DNA of 64,000 nt from Oopsacas minuta. Its lineage: Eukaryota; Porifera; Hexactinellida; Lyssacinosida; Leucopsacidae. Of the stretch, positions 28,601 to 41,800 are shown one piece after another. The first letter of the stretch is position 1. Each line of letters opens with the position of its first letter. The stretch covers positions 412,570 to 476,569 of the forward strand of contig JAKMXF010000303.1 in the NCBI GenBank assembly GCA_024704765.1, read 5' to 3'. The translations under genes and the position numbers were made by a program. Under the pieces are notes generated by a model. That model was not told the origin of the DNA. It saw only the letters and a program-made list of their open reading frames with translations, and made no database searches.

Positions 28601-31600
28601 GTTGAATAGCAGATTGTGTTTAAGAGATTCTATCAATGCTCATGCTTCCTACTATCATTGTTTTACCATTATATGTATATTAAATAATTTAATATTACAA
28701 ACATGAACATCCGAAATAGTAGCAAATATTTAGACAGAGAGATAGAATTATATTTTAAGGAAAAAGTATATTCAGTAGACCTTCGCTCGCAAATCCGAAT
28801 AGGGCATACAGCTGATACAATTTGGAAAAGGTCAAATGTTCAAGAAGACGTAATTGCATCCAATTTTTACTGCCGATTAATATAATGCTATATTTGACAA
28901 GATTACAGCATTTTCATCGTATACGTATAAAACATGCGGAAATATGACTCACAGATCCTGTAAATATAATAAATTCTATTCAATACACCAAACGATATTG
29001 TATTTAATTTGTACCGGGTTGTTCGGATATCAGCGAGGGTCTAAAAAAACGGATTCTGCTAATATAATTAATATAAATTTATGAATAATTTGGGAGTTTA
29101 AATGTATAGTAAATTTATATAATCATCAAATTGTCAACCAGCTGGTCAGTTGCTAGATACCTATTATATAGTTACAATTTAGTAAATAAGTCAGAGATTC
29201 TCTTCTCAAAATATCAATAATGTGTCAAAGGGAAGGTGAATAAAGTACTCCCAAATGCGACCAATGTAGCTGCACACATGATAGGATATCTGGCCTAATA
29301 GTTTAGAACGAATATGTACACACCTAAAATAATTACATATAAGCACACCATATATAGATTATGATCGCATTAAAAGAGATTATTTCACTAATTGGGAACT
29401 GTTTCTTTTGTGTCCGGCTATTAATACGTATGTCAATGTCAGTACTCAGTATCTCTCACAGGATTAGTAAATACACCTAGAATAATCTTCATGGAAAGCT
29501 CAGGAGTTTAACACGTTTGAATAGTTTAAAATGGTAAGCGCATATTAAGACGTTACACGAGTTACGAAGAACACTGCATATTCGGAATAAAGGACAAAAT
29601 GAATGAAACATTTGTGATTACTTCCCATATTATTAGGTAATAAGTGGAGGGAATCTAACCAATACCCATGAACCAGATGCTGTACAGGTTCTTTACCTAC
29701 TGATAGGACCTAGCAAGTGAAGCGTTCGCATACCACCCTCTACTCTTGTAGCGTTAAGTAAAGTTTGAACGGCACTGAAGTAGGAATCTTAACTAATTTG
29801 ATAAAATTTACCCCCTACTAGAATATCGCTTCAAAATACATCATCCAAAAACAAGGAATAACAGAAAGCTCCCGGAAAAAGCCCAAGAATTATAGACACT
29901 AATCCGTAGGTAGAATGTCACTCTCTATTATAATAGTGTAAAAATCCACAAATACAACACGCAACGCCATGCTATTAACTAATTCGATAGAATTCCTTCG
30001 CCCATCACAATATCGCGTTAAAATATTGAGTCAATTCCTTCTTAGGTTTTGGGTTAAATTTCGAAATTATATTAAATACCTTTGATTATAAAGAGCCAGG
30101 AATCCAATCTTGAGGTCATTTGTTATGATCTTGTAAATGCATTTCTATTTGCCATGTTTTTGTTGGATATTCATCAAATGATCCAGTTGTTATAATGGCT
30201 GCTAGAATGCGAGAAAGCCATTTCTTGCATTCTAACAGCGATTGTTTGTCAATGCGATGCTAATTAGTTAACAATATAATTTTTTCCTTGTATGAGTAGT
30301 TAGACATACGGTAACATATATTTTATTGAATCATGCTTATCCTAACGCTTGTTGAGGTGGTACACATTGGAAACATTGTGTGAAGATATGATTTATGGTT
30401 TAAACTTTAAAGTAAATTTATTGTATGTAAGATTCAATCATAGGCTCCTAGGATCCATATGCAACCAAGATTAACAAAACTGGAAGAAACCTAGTTAAAG
30501 TGTCCAGCAGATTGTCAAGATTAAGGATTATGTAAACACAATTAGTAAAGAGATTCTCAGAATAATGTATCACAGACACAGAATGTAGTTATTCAAGATT
30601 GAAATGCTTTTAGATTCATCAATTATTGTGTAATCTAAGCCTTCCTAAAGTACCTCTAACAATTGCTAATAGCTTTAGCAGATAATGGATTAGTTAGCTG
30701 CTTAATTGTTATAATTATATTTATCATATAAGTTTATGAAAACATATCTATGGATGTGTGAGATGACAATAATACCTAATTAAACAATAGGTAATTTTAA
30801 TTATAAATTATAATATATTAGCGCTAAAACTTATCCATCTGGTTGCAATCTTCTGGAATATTCCTTTAGAAACCCCCAGCAGGAAAAATACGCACCTATT
30901 GGTAGATTATTCTAATGCTCTAATAAAAATATTAAAAATAGGGTAATAAATTGAGTTTGTAAAGCATCGCGTACAGTTAGAAGTAGGGCAGATGCCTCCC
31001 AGAAATTTCATTTAGTACGCTCAGTCATCCCTTAAATTCTTCTGTACAGGAAAATAATTACTCTGGATGATAATATTAGAAACTCAAATTCAAAATGACG
31101 TATTTCAACCTAGAGAAAATAAGTATTTACAAATATATCTTCATATTCACAAATTTCGTAAATAAATTCTAATCTCTGGAGTCTATATCAAAAATATAAT
31201 ATTAAATATATTAAGAAGCTTGACGTCAATAATTAGCCGTTGAACGTACAGTAGAGTACACCCTCGATTATCCGAATAACAGGAAGTATATGTAGTTTAT
31301 GAAAATAGTCCAAATTTCATTTGAGATCAGAGCTTCAAACTACTTTAGTACTTTTGGTTTTCGAACGATGTGGCGATGTTAGGCTCATATTGGTATACAT
31401 ATGCAGTAAATATTCAAAATTAAACAAATCCCATTTTTCGTATATCCCCAAGCAGTGAATTTCATACATAGAAATACACAAATAAGTTATTCTAATAATT
31501 TCACTTATCCAAACACCATACATGAAATTCAAAGAGGAAAGTGTTCGGATAATCGAGGGAAAATTGTACTAATAATAACTACAGGGTGGACCAAAAAACA

Positions 31601-34600
31601 GAACCCTAACGTTTAGATTCGAATGTGGATAATATTTAGAAGAGATAAACAAAAACTTTATAGAGCTTAAATAGTATACAAGACGAATACAAGCCATTAT
31701 TATCCTATATGTTGAAAGTCTACGAGGATTAGAGCTGATGTTCGAGATGACCACTATAATGATTTTTCCATTAAAAATATTTTTTAGTGCAGAATTTTAG
31801 GAAGAATAGTATATTCTTCAGGATTAAGAATAGTATATTCTTCAGGATTAAGAATAGTATATTCTTCAGGATTAAGAATAGTATATTCTTCAGGATTAAG
31901 AATAGTATATTCTTCAGGATTATTGCTCCCTAAATGACTTGTACGGTCTTCAGACTTACTATTTGGATTTTTAACAGTCCTCTCAGTATGAAATTCTGAA
32001 TTGACTTTGTTTCCCAAGTATCGCTTGGGAAACAAAGTCAATAAATCACCCAAATTTCAATCTAAATGGCTTCTTTTAATAATAAAAAACAACCAACAAT
32101 ACAGCGTCACATGTTCTAGAGATAAATATCACATTAAATAACATTAAATTTCTCTGATAAAATTAAAACATTAATAAGAACTCATAATAGTCAGATAATT
32201 GATAATAGGGTAAGTTCAAGGTGTAAGACAGATGGAACAACGAGCTACGTTTTCTAGTTTGAGAGTGCCAAGAGTGTCAGTATGTCAAAAAGCTTTTCAG
32301 AAGATATGATGTCAACTATACTTTATCAATAGCAGTATCTAGTATAACCTCTATACTTTGTAGGAAAGAAGTCATATTCAATGCAAAAATTTAGTCGATA
32401 AGATTGAGAAATTGAGAGTAAATTTTAAACAAATTAATAAAAAATAGTTTGAGGAAGATTACATAAATTTTCGTAAAACTAGTATGATTTAATTATGATA
32501 TGATCAACACTGATAAATGAGGATAGCAAAATGTTGGTGACAATAGATAGAGTATTCCAAAACAGTAGAGGTTACGTTTACCAACTATTCAAACACTAAA
32601 ATTCTAGATCACTGGAATCCTGTGCGTGTTGCAGACCATACGAATGATATGTGTTGCTGTTAGAAATAGTATTTGTAAAGGATTGGATCTATTCAGAAAT
32701 TAGTAAAGAGATCCTATACATATATATTCTCGGAAAAGGACTAATGAAGAAATGATGGGACCAAATTTGGGAGAGAAATCTCTATCCAGATGTCTGTGTT
32801 TTGCTTCTAAGAATTAGAACACATTTAATGATGGTGTATCCTGCTGACCTTAACAATACAAAGAAGTCAAATCAAGCTAGTTAACTCCAATCATACACTA
32901 CGTATATTGATGAATCAAGCCAAATAGTGTATTTCTGAAACGAAATTCTATAGTCGTGGCTAAAGTTAATTCGATTAAGAATGGATTAGTTACTAGTACG
33001 AATTATATTTCTTTATGAACAACATGAGTTATCAGATAATGTAAGTACTCCGACGAACAGGCTAGATTGTACAAATAAAGATAAGCAGTACCAGTTTATA
33101 TATTAATTAAACACAATTCCACCGTATGCATCATGCTGTACCTGCAAGGAAATTAATCAAATAATTATTGTATCAAATAACTCACTGATAGCTAGGAAAT
33201 CAGACTGGCTTGCAGCTGAAATAGCTTGTGTAGAGATAGTGAGAGTAGATTCGTGGGAAAATATACCGACTGAGCTTCCATTTGAGTCCAATCCGCGTGT
33301 GAACTCACAGAAAAACGACCCCACACTCTCCGATACACTGTTTTGCAGGCAGGACAGGTATACAGGAATATCATTCAATGTAATAGTAAGGTTAGCAATT
33401 GTATTAGTAGATGATAGCCTAGCACCTCCATCCACAGACACTAGTTCTATCTAATGGGAACATACAAATGATTAAAATTAATGAATAGTCATTAGTTATC
33501 TTCAGGTTAGCAAGATTATTAGGCCTTTTAAAATTGCATAGTGAATATTATCCTGATGTCCATGTTCCTATTTATTAAATTAAAACTAGAGGATGAAAAT
33601 AAAAATTTCTATGTAATTAATTCGCTTTAATTACATACAAATAAATAAAGCAGAGATAGATTAGAGATATATTTTGTGAATTTGTGATACACGTATGTTA
33701 ATGTAAGATGTTTGATATAAGTGAAGAAGGTATTCTTCTAATTCTGAACTTTACTTAATAAAATAAACTAAAATGCGACACAACTATTTCCTAAAATTAA
33801 AAGGTGAATGAAAAACAAGTAGTATATTTTAGATGGCCAAGACCACCAACTAGAAGAAAGTTTTGTAGTTTTTTCAAGAAATTATATCCTAGTCAAATTA
33901 CAGAGTAATTCACATCTGCATTTCAATTTGTATGTCGTATCACATAAATTTCGAAGTGCTAATTAGTAGGAATACACTACAAATGTTCTAATTAATCCTA
34001 CGCATAACTCCATATTACAACAAGCTGTTAGTTACATCTGTGTATTAGTGTGTAAATGGTAATAATAGTATTCTCAGAATATGGGACGGGATATAAAACT
34101 AGAAATATGAATAAAACCACAGTTTAGACTGAAGGCAAAAGTATAATGTACGTATACAATATCGTAATATATAGTAAAGTATAGCTATAATAAATCCCTT
34201 ACGTACACAATAATCCAGCAAAATTTATCTTTTATCGTGCCATAAAGAATCAAGTAATAAATTACCCAACTATGTAGTATGTAAGTAATGATAAAATGGT
34301 CTAACCTGAAAAACTTCATCTTGCTCTAGAACTTCGTCCTGAACAATTGGTAGCTCTAGAGATACAGAATCGACTTGATCAAGAAAGGTAATTACACCTT
34401 CTGCCTGAGTAAAGTCTTCGCTAATATCTCCAATAAATCTCCACCCAACGTTAACCACTCCAAATGTTCCAACCCTCCTAATAGTTAGGGTGGGGTTCGT
34501 ATCAGTACCATATGAAGGCTCAGGACTGAACACATCGAGGGAACTTTGATCGAAACTAACTACGCCATAGGGCTCATCACTGAGGAGAATAGTAATATTC

Positions 34601-35773
34601 CGTGTGCGCTGTGAACCGAAGCTACTTCCCTGTGAAGATCTACAGATCAATAGTATAACATGCTTAATCAAGTCTAAATAGTTAATTAAACAGAATTCAC
34701 TAAAATTAATAAATTTAAAAAGTGTTTGCAATTTACTGCTGCAGTTACCTATGAAAACTTACAGAATTTTAGTGTGCTTCCTATAGTAAAATATGTCATG
34801 TAACCATATTACACTTTATACTATAGGAATGCACAATATACTAAATTCGTTTACTATTAAATTGTCTGTATGCTTGTCGTTAAGTCGATCTAGCAGGCTA
34901 GCCAAAGAAAATAGAATCTATACAAAATGTTTGGCTTATAGCTACAACTTGGATACGATACGATCGTGTTTAAAATACTTCGGATTTTGTCCTACAGTTC
35001 GAATGACATATGGCATCCTATGTGTAGGTTCCTATCGATGTGCTGAGGAAATCAGAAACAGAGACCTATGGAATATTCATGACATTTGGAAACAACGTGT
35101 TGCAGGCTTCCTCCTCAAAAATCTCATAAAATGTACTATTAATCGCAATATATTATTCAATTGATAAATTATTAGAATATCAATTCATTGTGAAAATACT
35201 ATTTGAAGTGTAAATAAATAACTTGTGGGAAATCTTCATTATTAGGAATTAAATTAAATGTTTGGTGTTTACTTCAAGGTTGTAATATTTTGATAATTTG
35301 GGTACTAAGGATTTCAAAGCTTCCCCCCCAAATTTAACATCCTAGATAGAACCCTGTGTTGGTATGGTACAAGTACTTCTACAACAAAATCTAGTGCATT
35401 TCACAAGCTAAATATGGTCAGGCTAGAGCATTATCACATCATATTGATGAACGACTGGTTATACACAGCCACCTGGGGCTTAATATGAAATGATGGCAAT
35501 AAAGCATGAAATTCAGGTGATTTATACGTATACTACACTTGTGCAATAATTTCCTGAAAACAGCATAATACAAACTGTATAATGATAAACTATAATATTA
35601 TGTATTGCGCGGACGCTTCACGACAGATTAAATTAACTTGCTGTCAACCTATTGTTACAAATGTAACCAATACCTGCAAAAATATGAAATGTAAGTACGT
35701 ATATGCTACAAGTGTGTCACCTGCAATCTCCATGATTACTAATTTTCAAAATAAATGCAATCAATGTATCTTA

Positions 35774-35834
<61 letters not shown>

Positions 35835-38800
35835 TAACAATCCAAATGTAAAATTAGTTTATAAAAAACTGAAAATACGTAGAGAGAATAATCTATTAAT
35901 AAATAAGTAAAATAATCATTATAATATAATTATTGTATAGAAGCTTTAATAAGAAAGCTAGTGGGTTGTAAAGGACCCAGAGTAGATTTGTTAAAACTAA
36001 ATATCTGAATTCCTCTGTTGTGAGTGGAGCAGAGGACATCACTATGTCCGGGCATTCTGTGAATACTATAAATAGGACCAGAGTAGTACTTTTTCTCAAA
36101 TAACAACACCCCCTTCTCCACATCCCAGAAATACAGACTCCCACCGTTAGAAGCAGTTATTAGACAATTGAGCTCGTTACAGAGATGACAAGTATTCAAG
36201 TTGTCAGAGAGATGAGGATATTCACGCAGAACAGCACCCGTATACCTGTCCCAGCGAGTAGCAGTAGCCGAATTCTCCACGGGACCTCGACTGGAAGTGT
36301 AGAAACTGCGTCCATCCTGAGAAACATCACAAGCAGTGAGAAGACATTGAGGATGCAGGAGATTCTGCACAACATCCATGGTCCTGGTATCCCATACTCG
36401 CAAATGCTTATCTTCACTAGATTGTAAGACACACCTCTCACCAGGTATCCACTTAACGCATGTTACCAGATTCCGAGGAATAGAGCATCTGTTTAGACAT
36501 GAACCAGTGTTCAAATCCCAGAGACATACTGTGTTATCACGTGAACCAGAAAACAACTGGCTTTGATCGATCGCAAGAGCAGTGACTGTCAATTCGTGAC
36601 CATGAAGATTGTTGATCGGATAGCTACGATGCTTTGTCTTATCCTCAGCAATTTTAGAAACATCCCAGAGGCAGATGTATTCATCTCTTGATCCGCTAGC
36701 TACCAAACTGAGAGAAGAATCGAATGCAAGGGATGTTATGTCATTGGTGTGTCCATTTAATCTGCAAACATTAGGAGGATTTTGTGAATAGTAAAATAGA
36801 TTCCCATCCGTACCCCCTAAGACTAGACTGTCCGAATTCTGCACGAATATGGATGAAAAGTAAGGCCCCGAATAGTCTAGCATAGACACAGACTTAGGTT
36901 TCGGAGTAGGGTCTAACTCTACAGGTGAGGAAGTAGTTTCTTTGTCAGGATTGAGGAAAGGATCGTCTTGATTAGATGGAAATTTAGAGGATGCATTCTG
37001 ACCCATTCTTAGGGTGGATGTTTAAAATCTGAATCGTGTACAATTCACAATTATTTTATGGTTGGTTGATTAAAATGTATTTGATGACAAATGCGAATTT
37101 CTCATGTGAATTAGCTAAGTCTCAAAACACATACCATAACTGTGGGTTGAAGGTAGAATGATTAAATACAAATGAGTTATGCGACTGGTAAGTTTGCATT
37201 GTTAAATAATAAGAGAGAATAATAGAAAAATTGGTATTTCAATACTAATAAACTTGAGATAATTTCAATTATTCCAAGACAAATCACAAATTACAGTATA
37301 ATGCCGGTAGAATCTTTAGAAATGGTCTAAAGTTTCAAAGAGACCTAATTGTATCCAATCTTATTGCGGATTAATGTACGTACTATACAAGTTTGATATT
37401 CTACAGCTGATTTCTGATAATAATTAATTTGAAGGATAATCATGTATTAGCTATTTCTGGTATAACATTGATATGGGTTTTGAATCATTAGATTATATAT
37501 CTATGGTTTGAGCTGGGATTCTAGAAACCGTGATTCAGATATTCCGAATAAGAAAGCCTTATTCTTGATCTCTTGACATCTAAACACATATGAGTTGTTA
37601 TGCTCGTTAACCTGAATCACACTTATCAACTTCTTATACTATACTATATTCCCTAGGAGCTAGGAGGATATACCAAATCGCAGGATATCCAGGATTACAG
37701 GGGGTTTTCAAGTATGCTGAATTAGATCGAAATATGAATTCAAAATAAATAATACTCTATGAATTATCAAAACCAGAATCAGTAGAAGAAATGAATACAT
37801 TTCTTTTATTGATTACACACAATAAATATTAACATTATGTAATTCTCGCAAAATAATTAAACTCTTTAATTATTACTTGAGTATGTAATACGTATGTATC
37901 TCAATTATATTCGTATTTTTTTATCATGGATAGTTGACGTTCCCTACGCCTATATCTCGAGAATTCGAAATAGCGGATGCAACTAACTACAGTCAACTTT
38001 TCTATAACGGCTACCGAAGGGACTGGCCAAAAGTGCCCTTTATATACAGGTGACGGTTGTAGAGAGGTTGACCGTTATACACTAGTTTGGTAGTAACTGT
38101 ATGTTAATGGTGGTGATATAGAGAAGTTGACCTTTAAGACGAGTAACCGATATTTAAGATAATGTAGTGGAAGTAGTGAATGATGTCCACCCAAGGGACT
38201 TGTCAAAGGTAGACTTTATAGGAGGCGACTACCATATAAAGTGGCCGTTATATAGAGGTAGTGGCTGTTAAAGACAGGTCTACCACCAGTAAGGGACCAA
38301 AAATGGTGGCCGATATGTGCAGGCGACTGTTAAGCAGGCTTGACTTTATTATGCTTAACAAATCTCTTGTATCATGATCCCGGGAATAGCGATGTAATCA
38401 TATTCATACACACTTCTATCTTGAATGAACTACAGGAAGCATTAGTATATGTATGTATTAAGTTGGAAGTACGTATACGCTTTAATTTCTGAAAAAAAGA
38501 CGAGCACGTATTCAAATGATAAAACAGGATTACAATAATTTGCTCTGCCAAATCAAAATTCCAAACTAGAAATAAAAACTACAAACGAATCACAGACCAA
38601 CTTTAGCTACTAAGAAGTAGTCAGGATAAAACGGACAATACTTACACATTTACTTGTGGCTTAACGCATAAACAATGCCTGCAACAACAGATATGTGAGG
38701 CTGCCCGTTAAAATACCAGACGCAGACTAATTACCCCACAGGAGTATCCATACCACTATATATTAACTACTCGATCCTCCGGATGATGTGATACACTGAG

Positions 38801-41800
38801 TCTCTTCACCAACCCAATGAGAAAGATGTCCAGCCGACAGACTGGTAGTGCAGTTCGGGGTTATTCGTTTGTGTCCTCAAAATCGGACTCTAGAATACTT
38901 TTGAATTTAATATAGAAAGGTGTGAAAAATTCACTTAAGAAAATTCATACCCGAGGTGCAAATCTCCGACCCAAAAATGTATATGTATGCCAATTTTCAT
39001 GTTAATGGGACTGCTAGATTTCGCACGGCCGCGCGGATATCAAACATCGTCCTTATCATTAGGGAACCTCCCTATAGGAACTGCACTAAAAGTGTAAACT
39101 AATCAATAAAGTATTCAAGTAATACTTATTGTGGTAAATATTCGAGGCAAGCACTAGTTGAACATAGGAGAACCGCGTTTGAGGTGTCGCTGCACTGTAG
39201 GGTCTAAAATATCGCCATTAAAAACATCTACAGTCGACGATAATGACAATCTTTCCCAAGTTCGAAGCATGTATTCCTGAGGGCGCCAACAACAACTGCC
39301 AAGCTGACTGGACATGGCCACTTCTAATCGAAAGCGACCTAGTAAGCGAAGCGCGGTAGTTATACAGCTGATTAATTCATGATTATTAGTCATTTTCCGA
39401 TGAATTAGTATTAATAGTCTTCGATTAGCGTTAAACTTATTAAGTAGATAAAATAATGAACTTAGAATAGAACTGAAGACAAACAAAGGAAATTTCGGAA
39501 AAACTGTGCAGACTTTTGTAAATAAGAGGAAATAAATATAAACAATATTTAAACATATTTGAAGAATAAGTCAATAGAAACTGAATAAAGTAAGTATCGT
39601 AAATACAACACAGATCAATTATCTGAGAATACACATTTTATCTTGAAAAGTCAACTTTAACACATAACAGATGCTAGGACAAGTTTCTTGGAAAATTCTC
39701 GACTTCTTGTTACTTAAACAGCTGACCTAGATCGATGATTGGCTAAATTATAATCTCAATTAATAATATGGATACATGCTTATGATATGATGTAGCAGTA
39801 GCATTTATGTACTAATATGGTCATGTTATAACTGAGCATATTCACATATGTACTCACTAAAGTCTTAACAATGGAATAGCACGGGATATACAGCCTGGCT
39901 TAATATGGTAGTACTCAGTGTTTAGACTGATGATAAAATCGTAATATGAATTTAGTAAACTAGTATTGGATAATAGAAAATCATAAGAGTAACAATAATT
40001 AAAAGATAACTCTAGAGGTGCTGTGATTAGAGGAGATTAATTCTAATGCCACAACCCCCAATTTACAAGTGGGATCATTCGTAATACAAATCTTGATAAT
40101 CTCTAGCAGAGTTAATTCTAAGGTATAAAAAATAATTATTACTAGGAATTTGAATCTCAAAATATTCAAATGCTAAAAAATGTTAAAATTGGTGTGTACA
40201 CATGAAAAATTAGGTGATTATGTGTACGTGTGGATAGACATCTACATTAATCCAGCAAAGTGTACTTTTGGTTGTATTTTGTCGAGCACTACTCAGTTCA
40301 GTCAACTAATATTAACTCTTGCCATCTACACAAGAAAAATATCGCATTACGCATTACAGACAATTTTACTCTGACAGATAACAAAGTGACTTTATATGGC
40401 GATTAACAAAAAATTCTCTAACATTAAGAATGTAAAAGATTGAATAAATAATTCTTTTAATTTACTTTTATCTCTAAGTGCTATTGCAGATTAGCGGTCT
40501 AATTCTAGGTGTTTGTAAATTTACTTATGTGAAAGTTTGGGTCTTAAAGCTCAGTTGTAAAGATATATGTACAATCAGAAACGATAAAATGAGTAAAAGT
40601 ATTAAATTTACAAATAGTAACTAACTGAAGCACAAAGCTAAATTGCTCATCAATCTCAGGAATAGTATCTTGTACTGCAGCTATAATAACAGTTATTTCT
40701 GTGTTACCATCGTTAAAGAAACCTCCTAGGATAGCTGAAGTGAAGTCTTCAGAGGCTCCCTCTCCTGTTATTGCTATGAGTACAGTGGACGGCGATAGGA
40801 GCTCAGTTGAAGTCCCTGAACGTACCAATGTGATGGCCACCTGAAAAAAGTAATAGTGTTAATCAAAGTAGAGAGATTAGGGAAATATGTACGCATATGA
40901 CATTGGGGCATTTAGTAACATAATTAAGTCGATAATAAATAGTATGGTACATATCTACAACTGTATACATATTTTCAAGAGAGTTACCAACAGGCTTGTA
41001 CTTTAGTTCAAAACTTTCCTGGGCGGAAAAGAGATTACAACTCAAGAGCTATGAACCATCAAAATATTACACAGCTGTATAACAATTATGAATTAATTAT
41101 ATTCAATGAAATCTGTTTAGGTATTGTTGGAAATTTGAGAATCTTTAATTAATAGAAACACACTTCACTTATGGCATGTATCCACTTAAAATACACCCAC
41201 TAATTGATAAACGGTGATTAATTAGCTATTCAATAATCTGTGATCTAATAGCTGTAAATATCTACAGCCCCTTTCTGGTATATTCTAAGCACCTGAACTT
41301 ATTAGCTGTAAACTTCAGAATACCACAGGTGGTAAAGGAGGTATACTAAATATGTACAAAGATGTATACACAAGGAAGTACAAAGCATACTGAATGGAAA
41401 GTTTAACATGGATCACTCCCATTACTTGTCACAGACTTACTAGGGAATAACATAAAATATCTGTTACGCATTTCAATAGCTATCTCTAATGAATTCATTG
41501 TCAATGTATTATGGCAAAGAATCCAGTACTTCATTGGCAGGTGTTGTATGTGGTTATAACTGTGTTTTGTAAAAAAGAATGGGAAATTAGTCTAAACGTT
41601 ATGTAATGCTACCTAGGGTGTGGTGTGTAAAGTTCAAAACGCATGACACAGAGGAGGGGCCAAATATTCGAGAATTTTCCATTATTAATGTTTGAACGAA
41701 TGTAATTGGGCAAGGGTTCAGCATTCGAGATGCAATATTTAGTCAACTTTGATGAAATTTTATTCTTTTACGTGAAAACACGAAAAATACATATATATTT

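Larger units (their letters stand above)
34640..40625. other. 6-kb ADGRV1 intron containing WDR31 and repeats
   Basis: Apart from WDR31, the microsatellite at ~35.8 kb and the repeat block at 37.99-38.35 kb, I recognise nothing. Open frames of 80-125 codons at 34793-35164 (+) and 39154-39486 (-) have no domain and no splice support. Confidence 0.4.

Noticed and set aside
31580-31760. Single mariner-like end (acagggtggaccaaaaaac)
   Set aside because: No inverted partner found within several hundred bases, so an element cannot be delimited.
34793-35164. Plus-strand open frame of 123 codons
   Set aside because: No domain, no start context and no splice support; within an AT-rich ADGRV1 intron.
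39154-39486. Minus-strand open frame of 110 codons
   Set aside because: Not recognisable, and it does not join to ADGRV1 in phase with Calx-beta features; could be a relic but unsupported.
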